A stretch of DNA of 13,697 nt from Aphodosoma sp045614825 (lineage in GTDB: Bacteria; Bacteroidota; Bacteroidia; Bacteroidales; Paludibacteraceae): assembly GCA_045614825.1 (NCBI GenBank), contig JAZLDO010000191.1, positions 1 through 13,697 on the forward strand, in the 5' to 3' direction. This document shows, piece by piece, positions 7,476 to 13,697 of this stretch. Made by a program: the position numbers and the translations under genes. The stretch's first letter is position 1, and each line of letters begins with the position of its first letter. Under the pieces are notes generated by a model. That model was not told the DNA's origin and searched no databases. It saw only the letters and a program-made list of their open reading frames with translations.

Positions 7476-7489
7476 ATTGATAGTAAATA

Positions 7490-8365
7490 ATGAAAATAGG
7501 TATAATCCAACAATCCATAACTCCCGATGTGGAGGCTAACAAAGCTATGCTACGTGCAGAAATTGTAGCAGCTGCTGCCGAAGGTGCCGAACTCGTGGTC
7601 CTTCAAGAGTTGCACAACACTCCATATTTCTGTCAAACCGAGAATACCGAACTCTTCAACCTTGCTGAACCAATACCTGGTCCATCTACCGATTTCTATT
7701 CGCAAGTGGCGGCCGAATGTGGCGTAGTGCTCGTTACCTCTTTGTTTGAACGCCGTGCTGCAGGTCTTTATCACAACACAGCTGTGGTTTTCGAAAAAGA
7801 TGGCTCTATCGCAGGCAAATATCGCAAAATGCACATCCCTGACGACCCTGCTTACTATGAAAAATTCTATTTCACACCAGGCGACCTCGGTTTCGAACCA
7901 ATTCAAACATCTGTTGGCAAACTCGGTGTATTGGTTTGTTGGGACCAATGGTATCCCGAAGCTGCTCGCCTTATGGCGTTGGCGGGTGCCGATTTGTTGA
8001 TTTATCCTACTGCTATTGGCTGGGAAAGTACCGATACTGACGAAGAAAAAGCACGTCAACGCGAGGCTTGGGTCACTGTACAACGTGGTCATGCCGTGGC
8101 TAATGGTTTGCCTGTGGTTAGTGTCAATCGCGTAGGTCACGAGCCCGACCCAAGTGGTGCTACCAATGGCATTCTCTTCTGGGGTAGCAGTTTCGTGGCT
8201 GGTCCGCAAGGCGAATTCCTCTATCAAGCACCAACCGATGCTACTGCTCGTCAAGTGGTTGATGTTGACATGCGTCGTAGCGAGAATGTACGCCGCTGGT
8301 GGCCATTCTTCCGCGACCGCCGCATCGAAAACTATGGCGACATCACAAAACGTTTTCGTGATTGA
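7490..8365 (+). CDS. aguB: N-carbamoylputrescine amidase
   Basis: This nitrilase-superfamily enzyme hydrolyses N-carbamoylputrescine to putrescine, carbon dioxide and ammonia, completing the agmatine pathway started by AguA. The 291-residue length fits the family. The Glu-Lys-Cys triad is complete: E40 in VVLQELHNTPYF, K113 in KYRKMHIPDD, and nucleophile C150 in VLVCWDQWYPE. The WDQWYPEAAR sequence after the cysteine and the PDDPAYYEKFYFTPGD segment are typical of AguB rather than of omega-amidase or beta-ureidopropionase relatives. There is no signal peptide, so it is cytoplasmic. The gene begins 14 nt after the small lipoprotein gene and is probably the last gene of the agu transcript; an AT-rich hairpin follows. 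Confidence 0.94.
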   Translation: MKIGIIQQSITPDVEANKAMLRAEIVAAAAEGAELVVLQELHNTPYFCQTENTELFNLAEPIPGPSTDFYSQVAAECGVVLVTSLFERRAAGLYHNTAVVFEKDGSIAGKYRKMHIPDDPAYYEKFYFTPGDLGFEPIQTSVGKLGVLVCWDQWYPEAARLMALAGADLLIYPTAIGWESTDTDEEKARQREAWVTVQRGHAVANGLPVVSVNRVGHEPDPSGATNGILFWGSSFVAGPQGEFLYQAPTDATARQVVDVDMRRSENVRRWWPFFRDRRIENYGDITKRFRD

Positions 8366-8388
8366 TTTTACAAGAAAAGATAAAAAAT

Positions 8389-8429
8389 ATCAAACATAAA
8401 TGCTTAGTAATAATAAATTTATGTTTGAT
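8389..8429. repeat. AT-rich inverted repeat downstream of aguB
   Basis: A perfect 13-bp inverted repeat (atcaaacataaat 8389-8401 with its complement 8417-8429) encloses a 15-nt loop. It lies 23 bases after the aguB stop. It is not followed by a T tract, so it is at best a weak terminator; an operator for a dimeric regulator or an mRNA-stabilising 3' hairpin are alternatives. The right arm contains TATGTTTG (8420-8427), matching a Bacteroidetes -7 element, but no TTTG sits at the expected upstream distance, so I do not call a promoter. Confidence 0.5.
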
Positions 8430-8456
8430 TTGTGATAATTAGTGTTAAAAAATAAG

Positions 8457-8480
8457 TCATGTTCTCATGTCTTCATGTCT
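8457..8480 (+). repeat. Three tandem octamers upstream of the U32 gene
   Basis: The octamer tcatgtct is present at 8465-8472 and 8473-8480, preceded by a variant copy (tcatgttc) at 8457-8464. The array ends 11 bases before the ATG of the U32-family gene, in its likely 5' untranslated region. It may be a small expandable repeat affecting translation; no function is shown. Confidence 0.7.
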
Positions 8481-8491
8481 AAATATAAAAC

Positions 8492-9745
8492 ATGCAAAGA
8501 AAAGATTTTGAAATAATGGCACCTGCAGGCTCATGGGAGAGCCTACAAGCTGCAATTCAAGCTGGTGCCGACTCTGTATATTTCGGTATCGAACGCCTCA
8601 ATATGCGTTCACGCTCATCGAGCAATTTCACTACCGAAGACCTTCATCGCATCGTTGAACGTTGCAAAGAGGCAGGTATTAAATCTTACCTCACTATCAA
8701 CACTATCATCTACGATGAGGACCTCGAACTCATGCGCGAAATTGTCGATAATGCCAAAGAAGCTGGCGTGAGTGCCATCATTGCTGCCGACGTGGCTGTT
8801 ATGCAATATGCTATTTCTCAAGGTGTAGAGGTGCACCTCAGCACTCAACTCAATGTCTCTAACGTCGAAGCATTGCGCTTCTATGCTCAATTTGCCGATG
8901 TTGTGGTGTTGGCTCGCGAGCTTAATATGGATCAAGTGGCGGCTATCCACCGTCGCATTGTCGAAGAGAATATCGTTGGCCGCAATGGCGAACTCATTCG
9001 CATCGAGATGTTCTGTCACGGGGCGTTGTGTATGGCTGTGTCGGGCAAGTGCTATCTTTCTCTTCACGAACTCAATGCTTCGGCCAATCGTGGTGCTTGC
9101 ATGCAAGTGTGTCGCCGTGCCTATCGTGTTCACGATGAGGACTCTGATATCGAACTCACAGTCGATAACAAATATATCATGTCGCCAAAAGACCTCAAAA
9201 CTATTCACTTCATGAATAAGATGATGGACTCTGGCGTGCGTGTATTCAAAATCGAAGGTCGTGCGCGTGGTGCCGAGTATGTCAAGGCTGTGGTGTCGTG
9301 CTACAACGAGGCTATCGAGGCTCACCTCAACAATACTTTCACCGACGAGAAAGTGGCTGATTGGGATGTACGTCTTGCCAAAGTCTTCAATCGTGGTTTC
9401 TGGGATGGTTACTATCTCGGTCAACGCCTTGGCGAGTGGAGCCACAATTATGGCTCTAAAGCTACACACAAAAAAGTATATATCGGTAAATGTACCAACT
9501 TCTTTCAAAAAATCGGAGTGGCAGAGTTCCTTCTCGAAGCACAAACCCTCTCTGTTGGCGACGAAATTCTCGTAACAGGCGAAACTACAGGAGCCTACGA
9601 AGATGTAGTCGAAGAAGTGCGCGTCGACCTCAAGCCTGTTGAAACTGTCGAAAAAGGTACATACTTTAGTATTAAGACTAAAGACATTGTTCGCCGCAAC
9701 GACAAACTCTTCAAAATCGTACCTGCCGACGAACTCAAAAAGTAA
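8492..9745 (+). CDS. U32-family protein, TrhP/RlhA type (probable RNA hydroxylation)
   Basis: The 417-residue protein belongs to peptidase family U32. Many members are annotated as collagenase-like proteases, but the characterised bacterial homologues TrhP (YegQ) and RlhA act in hydroxylation of tRNA wobble uridine and of a 23S rRNA cytidine. Landmarks are the N-terminal LAPAG-like segment (MAPAGSWESLQAA, residues 9-21), the family signature EMFCHGALC (172-180), and the cysteines C180, C187, C203 and C207 in HGALC, SGKC and GACMQVCR. These are positioned like the conserved cysteines proposed to hold an Fe-S cluster in this family. A C-terminal beta-barrel-like region follows (about 330-417). 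No signal peptide is present, so it is cytoplasmic, which fits RNA modification better than collagen degradation. Its size and architecture suggest TrhP, but RlhA or another subtype cannot be excluded. The HEPN-family gene starts 8 nt downstream. Confidence 0.88.
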   Translation: MQRKDFEIMAPAGSWESLQAAIQAGADSVYFGIERLNMRSRSSSNFTTEDLHRIVERCKEAGIKSYLTINTIIYDEDLELMREIVDNAKEAGVSAIIAADVAVMQYAISQGVEVHLSTQLNVSNVEALRFYAQFADVVVLARELNMDQVAAIHRRIVEENIVGRNGELIRIEMFCHGALCMAVSGKCYLSLHELNASANRGACMQVCRRAYRVHDEDSDIELTVDNKYIMSPKDLKTIHFMNKMMDSGVRVFKIEGRARGAEYVKAVVSCYNEAIEAHLNNTFTDEKVADWDVRLAKVFNRGFWDGYYLGQRLGEWSHNYGSKATHKKVYIGKCTNFFQKIGVAEFLLEAQTLSVGDEILVTGETTGAYEDVVEEVRVDLKPVETVEKGTYFSIKTKDIVRRNDKLFKIVPADELKK

Positions 9746-9753
9746 TTTATAGT

Positions 9754-10167
9754 ATGGAAGATATACGCTGGCAACAAAGATTTAGTAATTATCAGAAAGC
9801 TTTGGCTCGATTATCTGAGGCGGTAGATGTTCTAAATGGATATGATAATATCGGTTCTGAGCAAGATTTATTGAAAGAAGGTCTTATTCAGCGCTTTGAA
9901 TATACTCACGAATTGGCATGGAAGGTAATGAAAGATTATCTCGAATATCAGGGTTATGTTGATATCCGTGGCTCACGTGACGCTATTCGTAAATCTTTAG
10001 AACTTAATATATTGTCGGACCGTAGATGGATGGCTACAATAGAGGCCCGCAATCTTACATCTCATAATTATGATGATGAAACAGCTGACAATATTTATCA
10101 TGAAATAATGGAAATATATTATCCTCTATTTATTGATTTCGAGGCAAAGATGTTAACTCTATTTTAA
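9754..10167 (+). CDS. HEPN-domain protein, nucleotidyltransferase substrate-binding (HI0074) family; putative toxin
   Basis: This 137-residue, all-helical protein resembles the HI0074 family (nucleotidyltransferase substrate-binding protein). It contains RNLTSHNY, an exact RX4HXY motif (R99, H104, Y106). In related HepT/MntA systems this motif forms the RNase active site of the HEPN toxin, and the tyrosine is AMPylated by the partner nucleotidyltransferase. Supporting family landmarks are the start WQQRFSNYQKALARL and the block RFEYTHELAWKVMKDYLE (residues 47-64). The stop is 1 nt before the MNT-type nucleotidyltransferase gene, the usual paired arrangement. Codons are more AT-rich than in the upstream U32 gene, suggesting acquisition of the pair as a cassette. 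Toxicity is inferred from relatives; HI0074-type pairs are less well studied than the DUF86 HepT type. Confidence 0.88.
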   Translation: MEDIRWQQRFSNYQKALARLSEAVDVLNGYDNIGSEQDLLKEGLIQRFEYTHELAWKVMKDYLEYQGYVDIRGSRDAIRKSLELNILSDRRWMATIEARNLTSHNYDDETADNIYHEIMEIYYPLFIDFEAKMLTLF

Positions 10168-10168
10168 T

Positions 10169-10477
10169 ATGGATTGTGGACTTACAGTAGACGATTTAGC
10201 CAAACTGAGAATTTTATTTGCTAAATACGAACATATAGAACGAGTCGTTCTTTATGGTTCGAGAGCTAAAGGTAATTTTAAACCTTTTTCAGATGTTGAT
10301 ATTACCCTTTTAGGCGATAATTTATCTCATGTTGATTTGTCTCAATTGTTGGTAGATGTTGATGATTTACTTTTGCCTTATCAATTTGATATTTCTATAT
10401 TTAAGAATTTAAGAAATGCGGATTTGATAAATCATATCAATCGCATTGGTATTGACATATATAATAAAATTAAATAA
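10169..10477 (+). CDS. Minimal nucleotidyltransferase (MNT), putative AMPylating antitoxin
   Basis: The 102-residue protein is a stand-alone nucleotidyltransferase domain of the polymerase-beta fold. The signature GSX10DXD is exact: G30-S31 in LYGSRAKG, then SDVD with D42 and D44. A third acidic residue, D74 in QFDISIF, is placed to complete metal binding. Proteins of this size pair with HEPN partners. In MntA-HepT systems the enzyme transfers AMP from ATP to the HEPN tyrosine and silences its RNase activity. Here the partner gene ends 1 nt upstream, so translational coupling is likely. The gene is AT-rich compared with the U32 gene and the porin, as is its partner. The catalytic residues look intact, so the pair is probably active. 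The porin gene follows after only 3 nt. Confidence 0.9.
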   Translation: MDCGLTVDDLAKLRILFAKYEHIERVVLYGSRAKGNFKPFSDVDITLLGDNLSHVDLSQLLVDVDDLLLPYQFDISIFKNLRNADLINHINRIGIDIYNKIK

Positions 10478-10480
10478 TCT

Positions 10481-11638
10481 ATGAAAAAATCATTACTATT
10501 CGTATTGTGCATTGTGCATTGTGCATTGTGCGTTAATCTTAAAGCTGAAACACTTGAAGAAAAAGTAGCTCGTCTCGAAGCTCAAATCTCTGCTCTTGAA
10601 GCAAAAACTGAGGCAACTGATTCTGTCTTGACAGCTGAAGTGGTCGAAACTAAAAAGAATTTGCAACCTATTTCGGTGAAATTCGATGCTCGTTTCGATT
10701 GGCAATCATCTTTCACTCATAATGCTGATGCTAAACCTGCTTATGCATCAAATTTCAATGGTCGTTACCTCATGTTTATGCTCGATGGTAACATTAGTCC
10801 TAAATTCTCATACTCTTTGCGTTATCGTATGATTCATCCTAATCAAAATGGAGCTTCGTGGTATGATGTCTATAAAGCTACCGACTGGGCTAATCTCACC
10901 TATCGTCCTACTAAAAATTGGGAAATCACAGCCGGTAAAATGCTCGTGTTCTACGGTTCTTACGAATTTGATTACAACCCACTTGATGTGTATATGTGGT
11001 CAGGTTGGGGTGGTCGCGTAGGTTGTTTCCAATTTGGTGTGTTGGGTAAATATATCTCTAATGATGGACGTAATAATGTACTTTTCCAAGTCAATAATTC
11101 GCCATTTGCCGATCCTCTCTCTTTAGGAGCGATGTACAGCTATTCGGTTCAATGGAATGGTAATTTTGGTGTTTTCAATGCTTTATATTCCGACAATTTG
11201 ATTGAGTACCAACCAGGTCGTTTTATCAACTATATCTCGCTTGGTAACCAATTCAATTTTGGTCCTGTTAAATTCGAACTTGACTATATGAATCGTTATG
11301 GTGGCCGTGGTACACACTTTCTTAAAGACTTTTCGCTTATCGGTAAACTCAATTACAACTACATGAATCGTCTTAATATTTTCGTGAAAGGTGGTCTTGA
11401 CTATAATATGGCTCAAGAAGAAGGCGAATCTGACGTAATAGATATGCTTATTCTTCCAGGCGAACGTAATGTTTACTATGGTGCAGGTCTCGAATTCTTC
11501 CCAATCAAAGATAGCAAAAATGTTCGTATCCATGCATTCTGGCAATCTGGTAGCAACAATCTCGACGGACAGTCATGGAACAATCACAATGTCGGCATTG
11601 GTTTTAAATGGCGTTTGGTTGCTTTCGAACGTAAATAA
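10481..11638 (+). CDS. Outer-membrane porin, OprO/OprP-like
   Basis: A 385-residue beta-barrel protein that should form a diffusion channel in the outer membrane. The N-terminus is a signal peptide (about residues 1-22) whose hydrophobic core is encoded by a four-copy heptanucleotide repeat and carries three cysteines. A short coiled coil follows (LEEKVARLEAQISALEAKTEA, about 24-58), as in many Bacteroidetes porins of the phosphate-selective OprO/OprP-like group. From residue 65 to the end, alternating aromatic/polar strands are visible (FDARFDWQSSF, YSLRYRMIHP, WEITAGKMLVFYG, VKFELDYMNRYGG). The final strand, VGIGFKWRLVAFERK, lacks the classic terminal Phe. Substrate cannot be predicted; the phosphate in the family name is not evidence of specificity. 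It starts 3 nt after the MNT gene and is followed after 39 nt by a GATE-domain permease. Confidence 0.85.
   Translation: MKKSLLFVLCIVHCALCVNLKAETLEEKVARLEAQISALEAKTEATDSVLTAEVVETKKNLQPISVKFDARFDWQSSFTHNADAKPAYASNFNGRYLMFMLDGNISPKFSYSLRYRMIHPNQNGASWYDVYKATDWANLTYRPTKNWEITAGKMLVFYGSYEFDYNPLDVYMWSGWGGRVGCFQFGVLGKYISNDGRNNVLFQVNNSPFADPLSLGAMYSYSVQWNGNFGVFNALYSDNLIEYQPGRFINYISLGNQFNFGPVKFELDYMNRYGGRGTHFLKDFSLIGKLNYNYMNRLNIFVKGGLDYNMAQEEGESDVIDMLILPGERNVYYGAGLEFFPIKDSKNVRIHAFWQSGSNNLDGQSWNNHNVGIGFKWRLVAFERK
10504..10531 (+). repeat. Four tandem heptanucleotides (attgtgc) in the porin signal-peptide coding region
   Basis: Four perfect copies of attgtgc lie head to tail within codons 8-17 of the porin gene. 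Because 7 is not a multiple of 3, gain or loss of one unit shifts the reading frame, and only changes of three units keep it. In the present copy number the frame is open. The sequence resembles short repeats I recall as common in Bacteroidetes DNA. Confidence 0.92.
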
Positions 11639-11677
11639 TTTTTATGGTGCTTATAAAATCTAATAATTTATAAATCT

Positions 11678-12826
11678 ATGAAAAAAATTAAAGAAATGAA
11701 ATTCACAACAAAGCGAACAATCGAAGCTTTGATTTTTCTTGTGATTTTCTTTGCAATATTCGGATATATTGCAAATCGTATGGGTATGGCTAATATGCTT
11801 AATACCATTATGCAAACTTCGTATCGTCTTTTGATTGATACTTGTTTCTATCTTATGGGTATCACTGTGTTGTCGGGTGCTTTAGGTAAATTGCTCACTG
11901 AGTTTGGTGTAGTTCGTCTTCTCGAAAACATCCTCAAACCATTTATGAAACCGCTCTACAACCTTCCTGGTGTTGCAGCTCTTGGTGCAGTGTTGACTTT
12001 CTTGTCTGACAATCCTGCTATTATCTCTTTGGCTAACGACAAAAACTTCAGCCAATACTTCAAAAAATACCAACTCATTTCGCTCACTAACTTCGGTACT
12101 GCCTTCGGTATGGGGCTTGTGGTTATTGCCTTCATGACTGGTAAAGGTTTTGCTTCTGGTGCTCTCATCGGTCTTGCTGGTGCAGTGATTGGTAGTATTA
12201 TTTCTACTCGCATTATGCAACGCTCAATCATCAAAGCATATCCTAACTTCAAAGACGAAGGTGCTGCAGGTGGCGATGAGCAAGCTATTTCGTTTAAATC
12301 AGACGAAGGTGCTTTCCTTCGTGGTCTTAATGCAATCCTCGATGGTGGTAAAACAGGTGTCGAACTTGGTCTTGCTATCATTCCAGGTGTGTTGATTATC
12401 TCTACTTTTGTGATGATTCTTACATTTGGCGCATCGGCAACCGGCGAATATACAGGTGCGGCTTACGAAGGTGTGAAAGTATTGCCTTGGTTGGCTAGCA
12501 AAGTAGATTTCTTGTTCCAATGGATGTTCGGTTTCGAACACCCTGAACTCGTAGCTTATCCTATCACAGCTCTTGGTGCTGTAGGTGCAGCTCTTGGTCT
12601 TATCCCTACATTCTTGGAACAAGGTTTCGTTGACAACAATGTAATCGCTGTATTTACAGCTATGGGTATGTGCTGGTCTGGGTTCCTTTCTACTCACACA
12701 GCTATGCTCGACTCGCTTGGTTATCGTCAACTTACTTCAAAAGCTATCGTAGCTCACACCATAGGTGGTCTTTGTGCTGGTATCGCAGCCCATTGGTTGT
12801 TTGTGTTGTTCGGCTTGATATTCTAA
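11678..12826 (+). CDS. GATE-domain (nucleoside recognition) integral membrane protein
   Basis: A 382-residue polytopic inner-membrane protein resembling the nucleoside-recognition/GATE family, a broad group of probable transporters related to SpmA/SpmB and concentrative nucleoside carriers. Hydrophobic segments are visible at about residues 15-33, 51-70, 97-115, 138-153, 158-177, 231-250, 293-311, 321-338 and 355-380. A hydrophilic loop (about 185-220, KDEGAAGGDEQ) separates two halves. A conserved-looking LSDNPAI motif (109-115) and NFGTAFGMG (138-146) lie in re-entrant-like segments of the first half, with a partner region GMCWSGFLSTH (330-340) in the second. Substrate is unknown. It lies 39 nt after the porin gene without an intervening terminator, so the porin and permease may carry the same solute across the two membranes; this is inference from position. 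Met7 is a possible alternative start. A strong terminator follows. Confidence 0.8.
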   Translation: MKKIKEMKFTTKRTIEALIFLVIFFAIFGYIANRMGMANMLNTIMQTSYRLLIDTCFYLMGITVLSGALGKLLTEFGVVRLLENILKPFMKPLYNLPGVAALGAVLTFLSDNPAIISLANDKNFSQYFKKYQLISLTNFGTAFGMGLVVIAFMTGKGFASGALIGLAGAVIGSIISTRIMQRSIIKAYPNFKDEGAAGGDEQAISFKSDEGAFLRGLNAILDGGKTGVELGLAIIPGVLIISTFVMILTFGASATGEYTGAAYEGVKVLPWLASKVDFLFQWMFGFEHPELVAYPITALGAVGAALGLIPTFLEQGFVDNNVIAVFTAMGMCWSGFLSTHTAMLDSLGYRQLTSKAIVAHTIGGLCAGIAAHWLFVLFGLIF

Positions 12827-12848
12827 GTAGTTCTTGAACTTATATTTT

Positions 12849-12885
12849 AAAATGGGTGACTAATCTCTATAGTCGCCCATTTTTT
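12849..12885 (+). terminator. Rho-independent terminator after the GATE-domain permease
   Basis: A stem of at least 10 bp (12852-12861 with 12871-12880, one T-G wobble at 12857/12875) has a 9-nt loop (12862-12870) and ends in a run of six T (12880-12885). The left side has matching A residues (12849-12852). It closes the plus-strand gene run that begins with the U32 gene. Confidence 0.92.
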
Positions 12886-12986
12886 GCTGTAATTGCAATA
12901 GCCAAAGTGAGTTTACGATAACCAATTTGCTTAAATTTCCGATTATAACCCGAAAAATAGGTGATTAAAATTTTATTACACAAATA

Positions 12987-13019
12987 TTTGGTAGTTTCGA
13001 GAAAAAGTTGTAACTTTGC
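12987..13019 (+). promoter_or_regulatory. Bacteroidetes-type promoter of the rpsF operon
   Basis: TTTG (12987-12990), a 20-nt spacer and TAACTTTGC (13011-13019) match the Bacteroidetes -33/-7 consensus. Transcription should start near 13023-13028, leaving a leader of about 80-85 nt before rpsF. Between the preceding terminator and this promoter (12886-12986) I see only AT-rich DNA. Confidence 0.82.
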
Positions 13020-13021
13020 AT

Positions 13022-13065
13022 CCGATTTTGCGAGGTATGCTCTGTGATGGAGTGGAGCTTGCATA
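13022..13065 (+). promoter_or_regulatory. Possible structured rpsF leader
   Basis: The leader has an imperfect hairpin: tatg (13036-13039) with cata (13062-13065), and ctc (13040-13042) with gag (13055-13057), with a bulge on the right side. A CCG trinucleotide is at 13022-13024. Leaders of rpsF in several phyla bind the S6:S18 complex for autoregulation through a CCG-containing motif. The match here is only suggestive, and no covariation can be judged from one sequence. Confidence 0.3.
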
Positions 13066-13109
13066 AATAACAAATAATCAATAATTTATTAACAAAAAAT
13101 TCTATCATT

Positions 13110-13454
13110 ATGATGAATCATTATGAAACAGCTTTCATTTTGACTCCCGTTTTGTCTGATGTTCAGATGAAGGAAGCTGTAGAAAAATTCAAAGGTTTCT
13201 TGGTAGCTAATGGCGCAGAAATCGAAAATGAGGAGTTATGGGGTTTGAAAAAATTGGCTTACCCAATCCAAAAGAAATCAACTGGTTTCTATTCACTTCT
13301 TCAATTCAAAGCTGAACCTTCAATGGTTGCTAAACTCGAATTGCAATTCCGTCGTGATGAGCGCGTACTCCGTTTCTTGACTTTCCGTCTTGACAAATAC
13401 GCTCTCGAATATGCTAACAAACGTATTAACAAAACTAAACAAGAGGAGAAATAA
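13110..13454 (+). CDS. rpsF: 30S ribosomal protein S6
   Basis: Ribosomal protein S6 binds 16S rRNA in the platform of the small subunit as a heterodimer with S18. The 114-residue length and the sequence are typical: MNHYETAFILTPVLSD at the N-terminus, the central GLKKLAYPIQKKSTGFYSLLQF (about residues 45-66), and the conserved RRDERVLRFLTFRLDKYALEY region (about 81-101). The Lys/Glu-rich tail (NKRINKTKQEEK) is usual. Two ATG codons occur in tandem (13110 and 13113), and either could be used; family alignments usually start at the second. It is first in a ribosomal operon with rpsR 3 nt downstream, and rplI typically follows outside the window. It has its own consensus promoter. Confidence 0.97.
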   Translation: MMNHYETAFILTPVLSDVQMKEAVEKFKGFLVANGAEIENEELWGLKKLAYPIQKKSTGFYSLLQFKAEPSMVAKLELQFRRDERVLRFLTFRLDKYALEYANKRINKTKQEEK

Positions 13455-13457
13455 TTT

Positions 13458-13697
13458 ATGGCAGCTAATCAAGAAGTACGTTATTTGACTCCTGTTGCAG
13501 TCGATAACACAAAGAAAAAATATTGCCGTTTCAAAAGAATGGGCATTAAATATGTAGACTACAAAGACCCTGAATTCTTGAAAAAATTCTTGAATGAACA
13601 AGGTAAAATCCTTCCACGTCGTATCACTGGTACTTCGTTGAAATTCCAACGCAAAGTTGCTCAAGCTGTTAAACGCGCTCGTCATTTGGCTTTGCTC
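13458..13697 (+). CDS. rpsR: 30S ribosomal protein S18, 3'-truncated by the window edge
   Basis: Ribosomal protein S18 partners S6 on the 16S rRNA platform. Eighty residues are visible from ATG 13458: MAANQEVRYLTPVAVDNTKK, then KYCRFKRMGIKYVDYKD with a single cysteine at residue 23, the signature RRITGTSLKFQRKVAQAVKRARHLALL at 54-80, and then the end of the window. Bacteroidetes S18 is usually slightly longer, so only about 8-10 residues should be missing. The reading frame is open to the last base. The start lies 3 nt after the rpsF stop, and S6 and S18 are usually co-transcribed. Confidence 0.96.
   Translation, partial: MAANQEVRYLTPVAVDNTKKKYCRFKRMGIKYVDYKDPEFLKKFLNEQGKILPRRITGTSLKFQRKVAQAVKRARHLALL

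Noticed and set aside
7550..8254. Minus-strand open frame (234 codons) opposite aguB
   Set aside because: It is antisense to a gene with an intact catalytic triad; the predicted protein has no family features and no promoter or terminator of its own.
8615..9544. Long minus-strand open frame (309 codons) opposite the U32-family gene
   Set aside because: It lies wholly within a well-supported gene whose codon bias avoids triplets that read as stop on the other strand. The translation is low-complexity in character (rich in His, Ile, Val, Thr) with no recognisable domain.
12867..13073. Minus-strand open frame of 68 codons between the permease and rpsF
   Set aside because: It overlaps the terminator, the rpsF promoter and the leader; no protein-like features.

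Overview
The window looks like chromosomal DNA from a member of the Bacteroidetes, most likely Bacteroidales. It is moderately AT-rich, and start codons lack obvious Shine-Dalgarno sequences. Three upstream regions carry the Bacteroidetes promoter form (TTTG, 19-20 nt, TAnnTTTGC). Gene content also fits: a TlpA-type thioredoxin lipoprotein, an OprO/P-like porin with an N-terminal coiled coil, and a secreted lamin-tail-domain protein with a FlgD/T9SS-like C-terminus. The genus cannot be read from the sequence.

Layout. (1) 1-858: 3' part of tsf (EF-Ts) and a strong terminator. (2) 859-1221: no gene, but a foldback region of about 281 bp with near-perfect terminal inverted repeats, nested hairpins and a G9 tract, followed by a terminator that serves the next gene. 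(3) 1222-3561, minus strand: secreted protein with two lamin-tail domains. (4) 3567-5751: asd (aspartate-semialdehyde dehydrogenase) and a thioredoxin-fold lipoprotein separated by 2 nt. The asd promoter faces and overlaps the transcript of the minus-strand gene. (5) 5752-8365: a palindrome, then aguA, an unknown lipoprotein and aguB; the two enzymes convert agmatine to putrescine through N-carbamoylputrescine. (6) 8366-12885: U32-family protein (TrhP/RlhA type, probable RNA hydroxylation), a HEPN/MNT toxin-antitoxin-like pair, a porin and a GATE-domain permease, tightly spaced on one strand and closed by a clear terminator. (7) 12886-13697: promoter and leader, rpsF, and the 5' part of rpsR.

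Most genes are conserved metabolic or translational functions. The accessory material is the foldback element, the HEPN/MNT cassette, the unknown lipoprotein inside the agu cluster, and a four-copy heptanucleotide repeat inside the porin signal-peptide coding region, which could act as a phase switch. I do not see a clearly new multi-gene system. The strongest leads are that heptamer repeat, the foldback element, the HEPN/MNT pair next to a probable tRNA-modifying enzyme, and the opposed promoters with complementary 5' leaders upstream of asd.
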